In this document: positions 1-8,961 of the stretch, piece by piece
Layout: each line of letters begins with the position of its first letter
How positions within the stretch are numbered: the stretch's first letter is position 1
Assembly: GCA_902772705.1 (NCBI GenBank)
Contig: CACYBR010000200.1
Location: 1 to 41,505, forward strand
From: an uncultured Planctomycetota bacterium
GTDB lineage: Bacteria > Planctomycetota > Planctomycetia > Pirellulales > Thermoguttaceae
Reading direction: 5' to 3'
Length of the DNA stretch: 41,505 bases
Position numbers and translations under genes: made by a program
Notes under the pieces: generated by a model
Databases searched by the model: none
What the model was told of the DNA's origin: nothing
The model's input: the letters and a program-made list of their open reading frames with translations, nothing else

Positions 1-1864
1 TCTGAAGGGTTGAGTTCGGAACGCCAGGAACGCTTTGCGTCGTAGCCGGAGGGTTCGATACGACGTCGCACAGCGCCGACGCGACGGCGTTAACGTCGTG
101 CGTCAGTTCGTGAGTATCTTCTTTTTTGGCGTTGAGAGAACGGTAGAAATCGGCGTTATGAGCATTCTGTCCAAGTTCGTGAACTGAATCGATCATTTCG
201 TCGAGTTCGTTTTTGAGCCACCGTAATCGATCGTTCGGATCAGGGAGCGCCTTTGAGCGAAGGTCGATTTCCCGCGCGCGTTCCTGTTCGTGAAGTTGCG
301 ACGTCCACCGAGAGACGGCTTCCGCGTCCTCACGCGACGTCTTGCCGACTTTTTTGCTTTGTGAAGCATGGAAGAAATTTTGAGCGGCGTCGTGGGCGGT
401 TGTCTCGATGATGTTGCGTTTCTCCTCGCGCATTTCACGAGCCTTATTGTATTCTTCAACGGCGTCTTTGGCCTTTTGCCTGGCGTCTTCAGGAGCCGAA
501 TCATCAGCAGCGTCTTCGCGCGGCATGGTTGGAACGGCGTTTGTTTCGTCAGGAACGGCGAGTTCCTTTGCCGCTTTTTGAGCCGAATCAAGTCTGGCGA
601 CGCCAAGGTTGTAATTTGCGCGACTTGCGACCTCAGAATTGGCGGAAGACGCGAGTTCGGTCTGTTTTTTTTGGAATTCCTCCTTGTCGGTTTGAGCGAG
701 CTTCAGCGATTCATTGTACGCTTTAACCTCCTGACGTTTGCTCAGCTTTAGCGTCGCAGGTTGTTCCGAATTAAGCGAGTTTTCCCGCGCCGTTGCTTCC
801 GAACCCGAAAACGGGGGCGTCAACGCGACGACGAACAGAGCCGCCGTTATGGTTTTCGAGCGTTTCATACGTGGAAAATGCGTTGGGAAAAAGTAGTAAA
901 TTGTGAAAAAGAGGAGTCCGCAAGCCAGAAATGGTTGATAACGGTCTTTGATTACGACACGGACATTTTCGGCGATCTCCGCTCTTTCCTGGAGCTCGAC
1001 GCTGGCTTTATAAACGTTGGCGAGGTCGAGACGCGAATCCGCGTAGAAGAAACGGCCTCCTGAAATATTAGCGATTTCCTTCAGGGTTTCGACGTCGGGT
1101 TTACTGAGAGCTTCCTTGCCGTCAAACATTTTATAGCCGACGCGCTCGCCGTTGACGTTAAAGACCGGAATTTTGGCGCCATCCGGAGAACCAATGGCAA
1201 TCGTAACGACGGGGATTTTCATTTCAGCGGCGTTTTTGGCCGCTTCAAGGGGGAGCGAGTCATGGTCTTCGCCGTCGGTAATCAGGAGAATCAGACGCTT
1301 GCGACTGGGGTCATGCCCAAAGCGCTTTAACGCCAGTCTGATAGCGTCGCCGATGGCCGTGCCGCCCAGACGAACCGTGTTCGTATCGACTTTGCGTAAT
1401 AGCTCGCGGAAAAAACCATAATCAGTCGTCAGAGGAATTTCGACTTGCGACGAACCCGCGAAGGCAATGAGTCCGATCCTGTCGCCAACCGCGGCGTCGA
1501 GGAGATCTTCAACGTCGAGTTTTGCGACGGTCAAACGGTTGGGCGCGACGTCTTCGGCGAGCATCGAGTCGGAGACGTCAAAAAGGACGAAGACGTCGCG
1601 ACCTAGCGTCTTATGGGGCTCCGTTTCCCGGCCGAAGCGAGGACTCGCGAAAACGCAGATAAAGGCGACGAGCGCGAGAAACAGGAAGACGTGCTTTATG
1701 AACGAAAACGAGCGCGATTCAGTAACAAAGAGTCTCGCGCGCATCTCTTCCGAAAAGAGCGTCTCGACCTCTTTGTTGCGCCGTCTGATCGAACGAGCGA
1801 CAAGAAAGAAGATTACCGGCAGAGCGACGAGCGCGAGGAACGCTGACGGATGGTTCCAGATCAT
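1..1864 (-). CDS. batB: BatB-like von Willebrand protein fused to a TPR-like C-terminal region (3' end outside window)
   Basis: The reading frame is open from ATG 1864 to the window edge, at least 621 codons. Residues 8-23 and 58-74 are hydrophobic. A VWA domain follows with the MIDAS motif DVSDS at 96-100 and a second acidic motif, LLITDGEDHD, as in BatA/BatB aerotolerance proteins. A further membrane segment ends the VWA part near residue 328. At residue 333 an MKR sequence opens another signal-like hydrophobic stretch, followed by a helical, Lys/Glu-rich region with a TPR-like ASRANYNLGVARLDSA. The protein therefore looks like BatB joined to a BatC-type TPR part. The internal ATG at 868 is in the same frame, so no separate gene is needed, although an internal start cannot be excluded. 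It is last in an operon, 66 bases after batA. The inferred role is an envelope-anchored VWA scaffold served by the MoxR ATPase. The C-terminus is not visible. Confidence 0.88.
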   Translation of the reverse strand, partial: MIWNHPSAFLALVALPVIFFLVARSIRRRNKEVETLFSEEMRARLFVTESRSFSFIKHVFLFLALVAFICVFASPRFGRETEPHKTLGRDVFVLFDVSDSMLAEDVAPNRLTVAKLDVEDLLDAAVGDRIGLIAFAGSSQVEIPLTTDYGFFRELLRKVDTNTVRLGGTAIGDAIRLALKRFGHDPSRKRLILLITDGEDHDSLPLEAAKNAAEMKIPVVTIAIGSPDGAKIPVFNVNGERVGYKMFDGKEALSKPDVETLKEIANISGGRFFYADSRLDLANVYKASVELQERAEIAENVRVVIKDRYQPFLACGLLFFTIYYFFPTHFPRMKRSKTITAALFVVALTPPFSGSEATARENSLNSEQPATLKLSKRQEVKAYNESLKLAQTDKEEFQKKQTELASSANSEVASRANYNLGVARLDSAQKAAKELAVPDETNAVPTMPREDAADDSAPEDARQKAKDAVEEYNKAREMREEKRNIIETTAHDAAQNFFHASQSKKVGKTSREDAEAVSRWTSQLHEQERAREIDLRSKALPDPNDRLRWLKNELDEMIDSVHELGQNAHNADFYRSLNAKKEDTHELTHDVNAVASALCDVVSNPPATTQSVPGVPNSTLQ

Positions 1865-1930
1865 CTGCGTAATTCCTGTTTTTAAATCGATGGTTGAGAA
1901 CGAGCGTCGACAAAACGTTTCGGAGATGGG

Positions 1931-3007
1931 TTACGGGAACGTCCGGAATCGCGTGGCCACGAGCGCCGCGTTGAGCGTTAACACAACGACGCCCAGCGCC
2001 ATGAACGGCCAATAGAGATCCCGGTATTCCGCGAAGGAGCCCGAGTCAAATTTAGTGCGTTCGAGGCGGTCGATTTCTTCATACACCTGCTTGAGCTTTT
2101 CCAGATCGCTCGCGTAGAAGTAGCGTCCTCCCGTTGCGTCGGCAATAGTTTGAAGCGTCGAGGGATCAAAATCGAGCCGCTGGAGCGTCATGATTTGTTC
2201 GCCGGATGGGAGGTAGGTAGGAAAAGGCGCGGGTTCGGAGCTTCCCACGCCAATGGTATAAACTTTAACGCCGTAAGCGCGAGCGACTTTGACGCCTTCC
2301 TCGGGCGAGAGCTCGCCGGCGGTCTGCATACCGTCAGAGAGGAGCACGACGATTTTGGTTTTGTTGGTCGAGTCTTTGACGCGGTCGACGGCGGTAGCCA
2401 GAGCGTCGCCAATCGCAGTGCCGGACTCTTCGTCGAGGACCTGAGTTCGGATCATATTGCCGCGGCGGTCGAAGAGGGGAACGGGGGTTTCAATCGAGTT
2501 CAGAAGTTCGACGAGAGACGCGTGATCGAGCGTGAGGGGACAACATGAATCGACGAATCCGCCGAACGCGATCAATCCGACAAGGTCGTCCGTTCGACCG
2601 TGAAAGACGTCGGATCCTTCGACGAAATCGCGAAAGACTTTTTTGACCGCTTCCAGACGCGAGACCGGAACACCGTCGAGTTTGAAGTCTTCCGCCGCCA
2701 TCGAGCCGCTTCGGTCGACGCACATAACGATCGAAATACCGTTGCCGACGACGCGCGATTCTTTTACGCCGCTTTGAGGACGCGCAAGCGCAAAGATCAA
2801 CAGAGCGGCGCCGAGGTAAAAGAGAGCGGGCATGAAACGTTTAAACGACGCCGCAACGCCTTTGGGAATCGTTTCGAGTCCCAGAGTTGACGAAAAGAGC
2901 GTCGTCGCCTTTTTTTTGCGCACGACAGTCGCGTCGAGAATCGCGCAGCATACGAGGGGCGCAAGGAGCGCCAGCCATCCGGGCGAGGCAAATCGAAAAA
3001 GGTTCAT
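1931..3007 (-). CDS. batA: BatA-like von Willebrand factor A membrane protein
   Basis: This 358-residue protein has the BatA plan. An N-terminal membrane segment (about 10-27, opening with MNLFRFASPGWLALL) and a second one (about 58-75) precede a VWA domain with a complete MIDAS motif DRSGS at 98-102 and the later LLSDGMQTAGE motif. A C-terminal membrane helix (FMALGVVVLTLNAALVA) closes it, so the VWA domain probably faces the periplasm between anchors. ATG 3007 lies 40 bases after the preceding membrane-protein gene. In Bacteroidetes and spirochaetes BatA and BatB work with a MoxR ATPase and are linked to stress or aerotolerance; that role is inferred here from family and context. The length is normal for the family. 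Confidence 0.9.
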   Translation of the reverse strand: MNLFRFASPGWLALLAPLVCCAILDATVVRKKKATTLFSSTLGLETIPKGVAASFKRFMPALFYLGAALLIFALARPQSGVKESRVVGNGISIVMCVDRSGSMAAEDFKLDGVPVSRLEAVKKVFRDFVEGSDVFHGRTDDLVGLIAFGGFVDSCCPLTLDHASLVELLNSIETPVPLFDRRGNMIRTQVLDEESGTAIGDALATAVDRVKDSTNKTKIVVLLSDGMQTAGELSPEEGVKVARAYGVKVYTIGVGSSEPAPFPTYLPSGEQIMTLQRLDFDPSTLQTIADATGGRYFYASDLEKLKQVYEEIDRLERTKFDSGSFAEYRDLYWPFMALGVVVLTLNAALVATRFRTFP

Positions 3008-3047
3008 GTTGGATTCGAACGGAAATAGATGGCGAGTTCTGTCATGT

Positions 3048-4319
3048 TTAACGGACGTTCAGCGCGTCATGTTCCTCCTTCGAGGAAGGGAGGGACGCGG
3101 TCGCGTTCTGTGCGACGACCTCCGTCACAATACGTTCAGCCAGTTCCTTTCGTCGCTCGTCAATGCGAGCGGCGTAGCGTTTGAACGATAGCTCAACGAC
3201 GTCGCGGACGTCATTGTAAATTTGACTTGCGTCAACGAAGGAAGTCGAGCGCTTTGCGAACTTAACAAGGTCGAGCGTCGTTAACGCGGACTCCATACGA
3301 GCGCGGATTTCAGGTTCCCTTAAGACGCTAACGGCAATATCCGCTTTTTCTGTTTCCGAGGGTTCCGTCGCGAGTTCGTCCACCGACGTTTGACAATCGA
3401 GCATGTTTGAATCGGAGATCGCGGAAAGAGCGTGTGCGTCGACAGACCTGAGAATTTCCTGCGTTGTTTTTTCCTGAGCGTTTATAGGAAACACGCCGGC
3501 GACATATTCCCTCAGAATAGAGTCGACGTCGGTATAGAACTGCGGCGTGTTTTCAAGATAGGTTCTCGAATTCTTCAGTTCGTTCAACCTTCTGATCGCC
3601 CTGTCGTAAGGCGATTCCGCCGAGCGTTCAGACACGGCGGAGTCAACGACGTTCTTTGGGAAAACAACCTTTCGGAACGCGAACGCCGCCGCGATAATCA
3701 CGAGAGCGACGACGACGATCGTCAGAATAGAAGTCTGGCGAATCGGTTCCAGGGTCGGCTTAATGTCGTCAATCGATTTCGGAGGAACGTCTGTTTCCGG
3801 AATCGAGAATATTTGTCGGGGTATCAGCACGACGACGGATTGAGCGTCTTCCGTTTCGCTTTCCGGAGGCGCCGTCACCGCGATGGGAATGGGCGGCGTC
3901 TCAAGATCGCCGCGTTTTTGAGGGTAAAGCCTCCAACTCCGCGTGACGACGTTTGACGCTTCGTCAAGGTTCCTTTCCTTATCTCCGAGGAATTCGACGT
4001 TGAAATCGCCGTAGACGCCGGCAAGGTCGTCCGGCGCCAGCGTCGCGTACTTTGGTTTTTGAATCTCGACGGTCAGAACGAACGGCTCGAAGGACGTCGC
4101 CATTTCAGGTTCGATTCTTTTTTTCACCGTGATCTGTCCCAGCCGGGTATCGACGCTTTGGACCGTTTGAAAGGATTCCTCGTTGTTTGTCTTGGCAGAA
4201 AAGGACGATTCGGCGAAAACGCAGAGTCCGAAGAGCGCCGCGAGTATCGACAAACAGCGAAGAAGCGCGTTTTCTGAACGTCGGCGCGCCGTCGAGCGAT
4301 TTTCGGTTCTAAACGTCAT
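3048..4319 (-). CDS. BatD-like single-pass membrane protein of the Bat/MoxR operon
   Basis: This 423-residue protein has a signal or anchor (about 22-38) and an extracytoplasmic beta-rich part (about 50-190) with the phrases EPFVLTVEIQKP and RSWRLYPQKRGDLETPPI, reminiscent of BatD oxygen-tolerance proteins. One clear membrane helix follows (about 198-217, TSILTIVVVALVIIAAAFAF), then a cytoplasmic tail of about 200 residues. The tail resembles the DUF4381-type tails found in this operon position, with phrases such as YDRAIRRLNELK and FYTDVDSILREYVAG. I cannot assign it firmly to BatD or DUF4381; it combines features of both. It sits between the DUF58 gene (48-base gap) and batA (40-base gap), which supports membership of the complex. 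The ribosome-binding site is weak. Confidence 0.75.
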   Translation of the reverse strand: MTFRTENRSTARRRSENALLRCLSILAALFGLCVFAESSFSAKTNNEESFQTVQSVDTRLGQITVKKRIEPEMATSFEPFVLTVEIQKPKYATLAPDDLAGVYGDFNVEFLGDKERNLDEASNVVTRSWRLYPQKRGDLETPPIPIAVTAPPESETEDAQSVVVLIPRQIFSIPETDVPPKSIDDIKPTLEPIRQTSILTIVVVALVIIAAAFAFRKVVFPKNVVDSAVSERSAESPYDRAIRRLNELKNSRTYLENTPQFYTDVDSILREYVAGVFPINAQEKTTQEILRSVDAHALSAISDSNMLDCQTSVDELATEPSETEKADIAVSVLREPEIRARMESALTTLDLVKFAKRSTSFVDASQIYNDVRDVVELSFKRYAARIDERRKELAERIVTEVVAQNATASLPSSKEEHDALNVR

Positions 4320-4366
4320 TTTTTGTGACTCTCAGGGCCGTCTAAAAAGGAAAAACTAATTAATTA

Positions 4367-5323
4367 TCACCGACGTTGTCGTTTGTGAAAAAACGCGCGG
4401 AGCGGTTTAACGTAATCGCCTCCGTTTTCGACGGAGATTAGATCGACATGGGCTTCTTTCAGTCTGGCGGCGATCTCCGCCTGTTTTTGATTCAGCTTTT
4501 CGGCAATCGCCTGACGAACTTTTTTGGAGCCGGAATCCAATTCTACAACGGCGCCGGTTTCAGGGTCGCGGAGCGAAACGAACCCGAGATTGGGAAAGGA
4601 TTTTTCGAGCGGCTCTGAAATCGAGAGCGCAACGACGTCGTGCCGGCGCTTGCAGTAACTCAGATTCTCTGAAAGCTGGTTGACGTAAAAATCGCTGATG
4701 ATGAAAACCACCGCGCGACGTTTGAGCGTCTTATTCACGAATTCGAGCGCGTCGTTGAGGTTCGTTTCTTCGTTTGCCGGCTTAGCGAGCAGCATTTCGC
4801 GGACGAGGCGCAGGGTGTAATTGCGCCCCTTACGGGGAGGAAAGAATCGACGCACGCCGTTGGCGAAGGTAAGGAGTCCCACTTTGTCGTTGTTTTTGAG
4901 CGCAGAAAACATGAGGGACGCGGCAATTTCAGTCGCCGTTTCCAATCGGGACGATCTGGACCCAAACAGGCTGGACGCGGAGACGTCGAGCATGAAGAGG
5001 AGCGAGCGTTCGCGTTCCTCGGAGAATCGTTTGACATACGGCTTGTTGGAACGCGCGGTGACGTTCCAGTCGATAGCGCGCACGTCGTCCCCTTCGGCGT
5101 ATTCCCGCACCTCGTCGAACTCGATTCCCTGGCCGCGAAACGCGCTTCGATATTGACCGCTGAACATGTCGTTGGCAATACGATTGGAAACGACGTCGAT
5201 CCGCTTGATCTTGTGGAGCAACGTTTTAATATCGGGACGCTCGTCGAGAGTGTGAACGAGGCGCTCCTTTGACGTGTTTCTACGGGAAAGGAACGAGTTC
5301 AAGAGCGATCGTTTATGAGGCAT
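4367..5323 (-). CDS. DUF58 domain protein (VWA-like, MoxR partner)
   Basis: This is a soluble 318-residue protein. The DUF58 signature is plain: GIEFDEVREYAEGDDVR followed by AIDWNVTAR around residues 68-93. A VWA-like strand follows with the MIDAS-type motif DVSAS (LLFMLDVSASSLFG). Later segments FIISDFY and DVVALSISEP fit the rest of the fold. Genes of this family almost always follow a MoxR ATPase gene, as here (50-base gap). It is probably a cytoplasmic or membrane-peripheral adaptor for the ATPase. Its substrate is unknown. Confidence 0.93.
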   Translation of the reverse strand: MPHKRSLLNSFLSRRNTSKERLVHTLDERPDIKTLLHKIKRIDVVSNRIANDMFSGQYRSAFRGQGIEFDEVREYAEGDDVRAIDWNVTARSNKPYVKRFSEERERSLLFMLDVSASSLFGSRSSRLETATEIAASLMFSALKNNDKVGLLTFANGVRRFFPPRKGRNYTLRLVREMLLAKPANEETNLNDALEFVNKTLKRRAVVFIISDFYVNQLSENLSYCKRRHDVVALSISEPLEKSFPNLGFVSLRDPETGAVVELDSGSKKVRQAIAEKLNQKQAEIAARLKEAHVDLISVENGGDYVKPLRAFFHKRQRR

Positions 5324-5373
5324 GACTTAGTTTTCCGGACCTCTGATCTCAGACGGCAACCTGAGGAGGGTAA

Positions 5374-6363
5374 TTACGGAACGGGAACAACGTCAAGGAT
5401 CTTGCCGATAACGTCCTCGACGGTAATTTCGTCCGCTTCCGCTTCATAGGTGAGAACAAGCCGGTGACGTAGCGCGTCAGGCGCGACGTCTTTTACGTCT
5501 TGAGGCGTGACATACCCGCGACCTGAGAGGAGCGCGAGCGCCTTCGCGCCTTTGCCGATACACAGCGAGGCGCGGGGGGAAGCTCCGAATTCAACGACGC
5601 GTTTGAGTTCTGGCAGTCGAAAATTCTCAGGCGCGCGAGTTGCCCTGACGACGCTGAGAATGTAATCGCGAACGCTGGGATCAAGATAGATCTGCTCGAC
5701 AACGCGTTGCATTTCAACGATATCCTGCGCTTTGAGAACGGGCTGAGGACGATCGACAAAGTTCTTCATGCCTCGGTCGAAAACGAGCTTTTCCTCGTCG
5801 AACGACGGATAATCAATTTTGACCTTCAGCATGAAGCGGTCGACCTGGGCTTCCGGCAGCGGATAGGTTCCTTCCTGTTCGATCGGGTTTTGCGTCGCCA
5901 TAACGAGGAACGGCTCGTCGAGTTTCCAGGTCTTCTCGCCGATGGTAACCTGACGTTCCTGCATTGCTTCGAGCAGCGCCGATTGAACTTTGGACGGCGC
6001 TCTGTTGATTTCGTCCGCAAGGACAAAATTGGCAAAGATAGGACCCTTTCGCGTTTGAAACGTTCCCTGAGACGGAACGTAGATCATCGTTCCGATAAGG
6101 TCGGCCGGGAGAATATCGGGCGTGAACTGCACGCGCTGGAAGCGAGCGTCAAGCGCGTCGGCCAGCGATTTGATGGCGGTCGTTTTGGCTAATCCCGGAA
6201 CGCCTTCCAGGAGGATATGCCCCCCCGAAAGAACGCCGACAAGGAGTCGCGATATCATTTTTTCCTGACCGACGACGACGCGTCCAATTTCCGCTCTCAA
6301 ACGATTGATTTGTTCGGTACGAGCGGCCACGACTTCCGTGGAAACCGGCGATTCCTGAGACAT
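5374..6363 (-). CDS. moxR: MoxR-family AAA+ ATPase
   Basis: This 329-residue AAA+ ATPase has Walker A GVPGLAKT (54-61), Walker B FVLADEINRAP (113-123), sensor 1 ATQNP (156-160) and a conserved QVDRF segment (173-177). The C-terminal lid includes SGRGYVTPQDV. I chose ATG 6363 because AGGA lies just upstream; an in-frame TTG at 6393 would add ten residues but has no ribosome-binding site. The gene heads the operon moxR, DUF58, BatD-like, batA, batB, a well-known chaperone-like arrangement in which MoxR is thought to remodel or activate VWA proteins. I see no convincing promoter in the upstream 150 bases. Confidence 0.95.
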   Translation of the reverse strand: MSQESPVSTEVVAARTEQINRLRAEIGRVVVGQEKMISRLLVGVLSGGHILLEGVPGLAKTTAIKSLADALDARFQRVQFTPDILPADLIGTMIYVPSQGTFQTRKGPIFANFVLADEINRAPSKVQSALLEAMQERQVTIGEKTWKLDEPFLVMATQNPIEQEGTYPLPEAQVDRFMLKVKIDYPSFDEEKLVFDRGMKNFVDRPQPVLKAQDIVEMQRVVEQIYLDPSVRDYILSVVRATRAPENFRLPELKRVVEFGASPRASLCIGKGAKALALLSGRGYVTPQDVKDVAPDALRHRLVLTYEAEADEITVEDVIGKILDVVPVP

Positions 6364-6510
6364 GATTAATCCTGTTAAAAAAGACGACGACAATGAATCG
6401 ACGAGCAGATCGTCGACGCGGGGCGCGTCCGAATCGATCCGCAGACGTTTACGCGAAGGTTGCCGTCATGTGTGGAATCTTGCGCAAAAAATAGAGAATT
6501 ATCCTTTTAA

Positions 6511-6540
6511 AGGCGCGCTCGTCGAAGAGGAGACGCGCCT
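6511..6540 (-). terminator. possible terminator of the response regulator/SET unit
   Basis: A 7-bp stem (AGGCGCG with CGCGCCT) lies 30-60 bases beyond the SET gene stop. On the minus strand it is followed only by TTTAAAA, so the U-tract is weak. It may be a rho-independent terminator or only a stabilising hairpin. Confidence 0.4.
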
Positions 6541-6569
6541 GAGAACGAAGCGATTGAGGGCGTCGCGCC

Positions 6570-7127
6570 CTATGATTCCCGATCAGCGTCTTCGCGGTAT
6601 GAGGCGGGCGCGCCGCGCTGACGACGGCAGATTTCCAACTCGTCCATTTTGCAGATCCAGCCGCGGCAATCAGGGGCGCCGCATTGACAGGGAATCGCAG
6701 ATTGCCAATCCCATGCGTAATCGATCGTCAGTTCTTCGCCTTTCTGGATATCGCGAAGCGCGTGAACCCAAAGCTCGTAAATCTTCTCGACTTCGGCTCC
6801 TTCGTCTTCGTTTTGGATTTCCCATTCGACGAATTCGCAGTTGGGACGGCAGCTGTGATTTAGAAATCGATAGGGCGGCTCCGGCTCCAGAACAGCGCCG
6901 GCAAAACCGACGCAATAGCGCGAACGGTAATCGCCGGGCATAACGTTCCCGTGGACCTGACCAACGGCGTGACCAGCGAGGATTGGCGCGTCGGAAAAGA
7001 CGCCAAGTCCACAGTTTGGCGTTTCCGCAACGTGGACGCGATCAAAGCGTGGACGGCGAGAAGAGAAGGGAGGAACTGGCTCGGCCGGAGGACGACGAGA
7101 CGGCGTTTGGGCATGATCATTCGTCAT
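6570..7127 (-). CDS. SET-domain protein (lysine methyltransferase-like) with post-SET cysteines
   Basis: From ATG 7127 this gives 185 residues. The SET domain shows an N-terminal NCGLGVFSDAPI segment (38-49), the AdoMet and pseudoknot motif FLNHSCRPN (88-96) and GEELTIDYAWD (130-140). A post-SET cysteine group, CQCGAPDCRG (147-156), is a zinc site typical of true SET methyltransferases. There is no pre-SET domain. The product should be a soluble AdoMet-dependent protein-lysine methyltransferase with an unknown target. The gene overlaps the end of the response regulator gene by 11 bases. An alternative ATG at 7145 has GGAGG three bases upstream, rather close, and would lengthen the overlap to 29 bases. 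Co-translation with a sigma-54 activator is unusual and suggests a linked function. A frame extending further upstream reads through the regulator gene and is not credible. Confidence 0.88.
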   Translation of the reverse strand: MTNDHAQTPSRRPPAEPVPPFSSRRPRFDRVHVAETPNCGLGVFSDAPILAGHAVGQVHGNVMPGDYRSRYCVGFAGAVLEPEPPYRFLNHSCRPNCEFVEWEIQNEDEGAEVEKIYELWVHALRDIQKGEELTIDYAWDWQSAIPCQCGAPDCRGWICKMDELEICRRQRGAPASYREDADRES

Positions 7128-8655
7128 GATGAACGCTCTTTTCATTCTCCTCCGAGAATTGCTTGAGTCGGCGGTAAAGCGTTCGCTCGCCCACTCCAAG
7201 GATTTTGGCCGTTTCTTCTCGATTTCCGCCGGTCGAACGCAGGGTTTCCTGAATGAAGAGACGCTCAAGCGTGCCGAGCGTAAGACCGACAAACGGTTTG
7301 AGCGATTTTTCCTTGTCCGGGGACGGACTGACGATGACGCCCGCGTGTGTTTCGGGCTTTTCTTCTTCCTCGAGAACGCCGAATTCGCTGTTTGAATCTT
7401 CGGAATCGGGCTTGCCGTCCTCGAGCGCCAGATCGGCAGGAGCTCCCTCAAGAATCTCGTCGGGCAGGTCGTCCACGTCAAGCGTTCCGTCAAAATCGAC
7501 GACAACCATGCTTTCGACGACGTTTCGCAACTGCCGGACGTTTCCCGGCCAATCGTAGTTGAGCAGGCGACGGCGCGCGGATGAGGAGACCCCGCGAATT
7601 GTCTTGTCGTACCTCTTCATGAAGATCTTCATGAAGTGATCGAAAAGGATAGGAAGATCCTCCCTTCGTTCTTTCAGGCTTGGAAGCCGAAGCGTAACGA
7701 CCTTGAGACGATGATAAAGGTCTCTGCGAAAGCTGCCGTTTTCGACCGCCTCTTCGAGATTGCGGTTTGTAGCGGAGACAAGCCGAACGTTGACTTTGAT
7801 CGTCTTATTGGAGCCGACCGGCGTGATTTCGCCGCTTTCCAGAACGCGCAGAAGCTTGACCTGAGTCGACATTGGCATATCGCCGACTTCGTCCAGAAAG
7901 ATTGTTCCGCCGCTGGCGTATTCAAACTTTCCGACGTGGTCGCCGGTAGCGTCTGTGAAAGCGCCTTTGACGTGGCCGAAAAGCTCGCTTTCAAGGAGGT
8001 TCTCGCTCAAAGCCGCGCAGTTGAGCGCGACAAAGGGCTTGTTTTTTCGAGGACTGTTATGGTGCAGCGCCTGTGCGAATAGTTCCTTGCCGACGCCGGT
8101 GTCGCCAAGGATCAGAACGGTCGCGTCGGTGGGCGCGATCCTTTTGAGTCGCTCGATCGCCTTTAGCATTGCGGGACTGCTGCCGATAACGCCGTCAAAC
8201 CCGAATTTTTCGTCAAGCCGCGCCTTGAGCTGAAGATTGTCGCGCCGAAGCCGCGCGGCGTCCCCCGCCTTCTGAACGATTGAACGAAGTTGTTTGAGAT
8301 CGAGCGGTTTCTGAAGATAATTAAAAGCGCCCTGGAGCATCGCCTCGACGGCGTTTTCGACGCCGTTGGAGGCGGTCATGAGAACAACCTCGACGTCGGG
8401 CGTCTCCTGTTTGACGGTTCGGAGAAGATTGAGTCCTCCCTCGTTCGTTTCAAGCATGAGGTCGGTCACGACAACGTCGAAAGGCTGCCGTTTAATAATC
8501 TCATTTGCCTCTTTCTCTGAATGAGCGACGACGCACTGAGCGTTAATGCGTTCAAGACTGGCGGCCACGACTTCCGCGTGAGCCGGTTCGTCGTCGACGA
8601 CCAGAACCCTCAAAGGTTCTTCCGTCGCTGTGTTTTCCTCTTTAGCCTTTGCCAA
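7117..8655 (-). CDS. NtrC-type sigma-54-dependent response regulator (receiver-AAA+-Fis)
   Basis: The protein has 512 residues. The receiver domain has the acidic pair D21-D22, phospho-acceptor D65 (VVVTDLML), T94 and K116 (QKPLDL). The AAA+ domain has Walker A GDTGVGKE (184-191), the sigma-54 contact loop written GAFTDA (231-236) instead of GAFTGA, and Walker B FLDEVGDM (253-260). The C-terminus is a Fis-type helix-turn-helix, [21 protein letters not shown] start it at TTG 8655 because AGGGAGG sits five bases upstream; a TTG at 8685 lacks a site. No histidine kinase is nearby, so it is an orphan regulator. It should drive transcription from -24/-12 promoters with RpoN, part of whose gene is at the right edge of the window. 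Confidence 0.95.
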   Translation of the reverse strand: MAKAKEENTATEEPLRVLVVDDEPAHAEVVAASLERINAQCVVAHSEKEANEIIKRQPFDVVVTDLMLETNEGGLNLLRTVKQETPDVEVVLMTASNGVENAVEAMLQGAFNYLQKPLDLKQLRSIVQKAGDAARLRRDNLQLKARLDEKFGFDGVIGSSPAMLKAIERLKRIAPTDATVLILGDTGVGKELFAQALHHNSPRKNKPFVALNCAALSENLLESELFGHVKGAFTDATGDHVGKFEYASGGTIFLDEVGDMPMSTQVKLLRVLESGEITPVGSNKTIKVNVRLVSATNRNLEEAVENGSFRRDLYHRLKVVTLRLPSLKERREDLPILFDHFMKIFMKRYDKTIRGVSSSARRRLLNYDWPGNVRQLRNVVESMVVVDFDGTLDVDDLPDEILEGAPADLALEDGKPDSEDSNSEFGVLEEEEKPETHAGVIVSPSPDKEKSLKPFVGLTLGTLERLFIQETLRSTGGNREETAKILGVGERTLYRRLKQFSEENEKSVHHDE

Positions 8656-8739
8656 TCCTGCCTCCCTGGAATTGTCTTGGAACAACTCCGTCGAACTTGT
8701 TGTTCACGTCATTATCAAAGTGGACGTTCTTTGCATCCT

Positions 8740-8768
8740 ATTGTAACGTCGTTTCTGATTACGTCTAA
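8740..8768 (-). promoter_or_regulatory. possible sigma-70 promoter for the response regulator gene
   Basis: On the minus strand TTAGAC, 17 bases, then TACAAT, about 85 bases before the TTG start. The -10 is good and the -35 poor. Confidence 0.3.
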
Positions 8769-8852
8769 CCCGGGACGCCACGACGTTGCGACCGATTCGG
8801 AACGGACGCGGAATCCAACGTTTCTAAATCGTCTGATATACTCATTTCGCGG

Positions 8853-8880
8853 TTGACCCTTCAAAATAAAGCGCTAAAAT
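8853..8880 (+). promoter_or_regulatory. probable sigma-70 promoter for the CBS-domain gene
   Basis: TTGACC, 16 bases, then TAAAAT. Transcription would begin near 8887, which makes the TTG at 8890 an unlikely start and favours ATG 8962. An extended -10 sequence, TGATATACT, lies slightly upstream (8834-8842) and may be an alternative. Confidence 0.5.
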
Positions 8881-8961
8881 TACGAGGAGTTGGCGTCTGA
8901 GGAAATTCGCCAATTTTGTTTTTCGGACCTTTTTGGCGCTTTTCCACCCGCTTCCCCCGCG

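Noticed and set aside
193-606. 137-codon minus-strand frame at the left edge
   Set aside because: It overlaps the much longer batB frame, which has VWA and TPR-like motifs; its own product is very basic and low in complexity.
7128-7505. Upstream extension of the SET gene
   Set aside because: It reads the Fis and linker part of the response regulator in another frame and gives an Arg/Ser-rich shadow sequence.
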